This document shows positions 61,229 to 62,008 of a stretch of DNA of 62,008 bases, piece by piece. The position numbers were made by a program, and so were the translations under genes. Where the stretch lies: positions 13,979 through 75,986 of the forward strand of contig NZ_LQYA01000064.1 in the NCBI RefSeq assembly GCF_001531445.1, read 5' to 3'. How positions within the stretch are numbered: position 1 is the first letter of the stretch; the number at the start of each line of letters is the position of its first letter. A model generated the notes under the pieces. The model saw only the letters and a program-made list of their open reading frames with translations, was not told the origin of the DNA and did not search any database. The DNA is from Sporosarcina koreensis (GTDB lineage: Bacteria > Bacillota > Bacilli > Bacillales_A > Planococcaceae).

Positions 61229-61258
61229 AAAAACAGCTAACTGTTTTAAGTTAGCTGT
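61229..61258 (-). terminator. Terminator upstream of ardA
   Basis: CAGCTAACT and AGTTAGCTG pair over about 6 bases with TTTTTTAT on the reverse strand. It separates ardA from the reverse-transcriptase-like gene on its right. Confidence 0.7.
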
Positions 61259-61383
61259 TGTATATTTTCACTAATTTACTATGCGCTCAATGTAAAAGTC
61301 CTAATTCTTATCATTTTATTAGAATTTGTTATTCCCAGAATGGCTTTTACTATCGAGATTTGATAAATCATACTTTAAATATA

Positions 61384-62008
61384 CTAGACTTCTATAGGTA
61401 TTTTTCTTGCACTATTTTCATCTTCATTTTTAATATTCAAATCCGATTTTTCACCTATAGGTTCCGTTGTGCATATACCTATTATTTTATTTATATTATC
61501 TAGAATAGGTTTAAATGCATCAAAGTTTATATTTGTATAATTATTCAAAATATATTTAGAAAAAATTTCTTTTCCATAGTATTTTGACACATCATACTTA
61601 TCCTCTTTTGAAAATTCTTTGCCTTCAATCTTCTGGGAAAGGATAATCTCATCAAATAAATCTTCTATATCACATTCATCCTTTCCGCCAATTAGTGGTA
61701 CTGTCAACAAGTATAGATTCTCAATAATATTAATCATATATCTATCCGTTAATATTTCCTTATTTTCATCATTAACTTGCACATGATTAAGGAATTTGCC
61801 GACAGGTTTCTTCTTTCCGCTTTTAATCTCATTATCAAACATTAAAATCACAGGATTATTTGGTAAAGTCTTACTTATCCTCTTAAAATAGCTTAAGTAA
61901 TTAGGAGATCCCTTTTTAAATGATATTTTATACTTAAACGATCCATCATTATTTTTAGTTACTAAATCTGGATAATAGTTGTATAGACTTTTTAAAGCGG
62001 ATTTTAAA
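61384..62008 (-). CDS. Retron-type reverse transcriptase, C-terminal part (partial)
   Basis: The frame is open from the window edge to 61384 (208 codons visible). The visible part has no RT catalytic motif, but its pattern fits the C-terminal Toprim-like domain of retron Ec67-family RNA-directed DNA polymerases: NPVILMFDNEIKSGKKKP, then ENLYLLTVPLIGGKDECDIE, DLFDEIILSQKIEGKEF and YGKEIFSKYI with NINFDAFKPILDNI. Such retrons defend against phage. It lies between ardA and the expected relaxase of the element. The naming rests on remembered family pattern, so it is moderate; the RT core and msr/msd would be beyond 62008. Confidence 0.6.
   Translation of the reverse strand, partial: LKSALKSLYNYYPDLVTKNNDGSFKYKISFKKGSPNYLSYFKRISKTLPNNPVILMFDNEIKSGKKKPVGKFLNHVQVNDENKEILTDRYMINIIENLYLLTVPLIGGKDECDIEDLFDEIILSQKIEGKEFSKEDKYDVSKYYGKEIFSKYILNNYTNINFDAFKPILDNINKIIGICTTEPIGEKSDLNIKNEDENSARKIPIEV

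Larger units (their letters stand above)
45188..62008. mobile_element. Tn916-family integrative conjugative element (right end outside window)
   Basis: Gene order matches Tn916 read from its integrase end: recombinase, Orf8, Orf7, Orf9, KTR protein (Orf6), cargo in the tet(M) slot, then TcpC (Orf13), NlpC/P60 (Orf14), VirB6-like (Orf15), VirB4-like (Orf16), TcpE (Orf17) and ArdA (Orf18). Two departures from Tn916 are the large serine recombinase in place of Int/Xis and the extra cargo (FabF cassette and retron-type gene). Relaxase and coupling ATPase genes should lie beyond 62008. Confidence 0.85.

Noticed and set aside
1..62008. tRNA, rRNA, riboswitch or T-box
   Set aside because: I looked in the larger gaps (upstream of glyA, the NCS1 genes and allC) and saw no convincing conserved cores, but folding was not computed.

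Overview
The window comes from a low-to-mid GC, spore-forming Firmicute, most likely a Planococcaceae or Bacillaceae member such as Sporosarcina or Lysinibacillus. The evidence is strong Bacillus-type ribosome binding sites (AGGAGG), a CotX spore-coat gene, an NrnB-type nuclease, PucR regulators, and a Tn916-family conjugative element. The species is an inference; no rRNA or tRNA gene was seen.

Region 1 (1-22 kb) is a large ureide (allantoin) locus. It holds two allantoinases (AllB), allantoate amidohydrolase (AllC), ureidoglycine aminohydrolase (AllE), two tandem ureidoglycolate dehydrogenases (AllD), the three proteins assigned in E. coli to oxamate carbamoyltransferase (AllF/FdrA, AllG, AllH) and the first 18 codons of carbamate kinase (AllK). 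Two NCS1 permeases, one NCS2 permease and two PucR regulators complete it. Together they take allantoin through oxalurate to oxamate plus carbamoyl phosphate, so ATP can be made. A shared 18-bp motif sits in pairs upstream of both NCS1 permease genes.

Region 2 (22.5-36.3 kb) is ordinary chromosome: spore-coat genes, oligopeptidase B, NrnB, a MOSC protein, a LysR regulator, a cluster of PLP enzymes (GlyA and HemL intact; SufS-, ArgD- and YggS-like genes decayed), a thioredoxin-fold protein, and a hydrolase/MerR pair whose MerR gene appears to start at ATT.

Region 3 (36.4-45.2 kb) is a thiazole/oxazole-modified peptide (heterocycloanthracin/sonorensin-like) cluster. It has a precursor with 14 cysteines in a CxxC pattern, an E1-like maturation protein, a YcaO cyclodehydratase fusion and a SagB dehydrogenase. 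Next to it lies a surface protein with SLH domains and a collagen-like stretch. A 54-bp direct repeat brackets the region.

Region 4 (45.2-62.0 kb, running off the window) is a Tn916-family integrative conjugative element with a large serine recombinase in place of the usual tyrosine integrase. Orf7/8/9-type regulators, an attenuator-like leader, TcpC, NlpC/P60, VirB6-like, VirB4-like, TcpE and ArdA genes keep Tn916 order. The tet(M) position holds a FabF/thioesterase/MFS/TetR cassette with matching operators in front of the MFS gene and of tetR. At the right edge, next to ArdA, is the C-terminal part of what looks like a retron Ec67-type reverse transcriptase, a probable anti-phage cargo.
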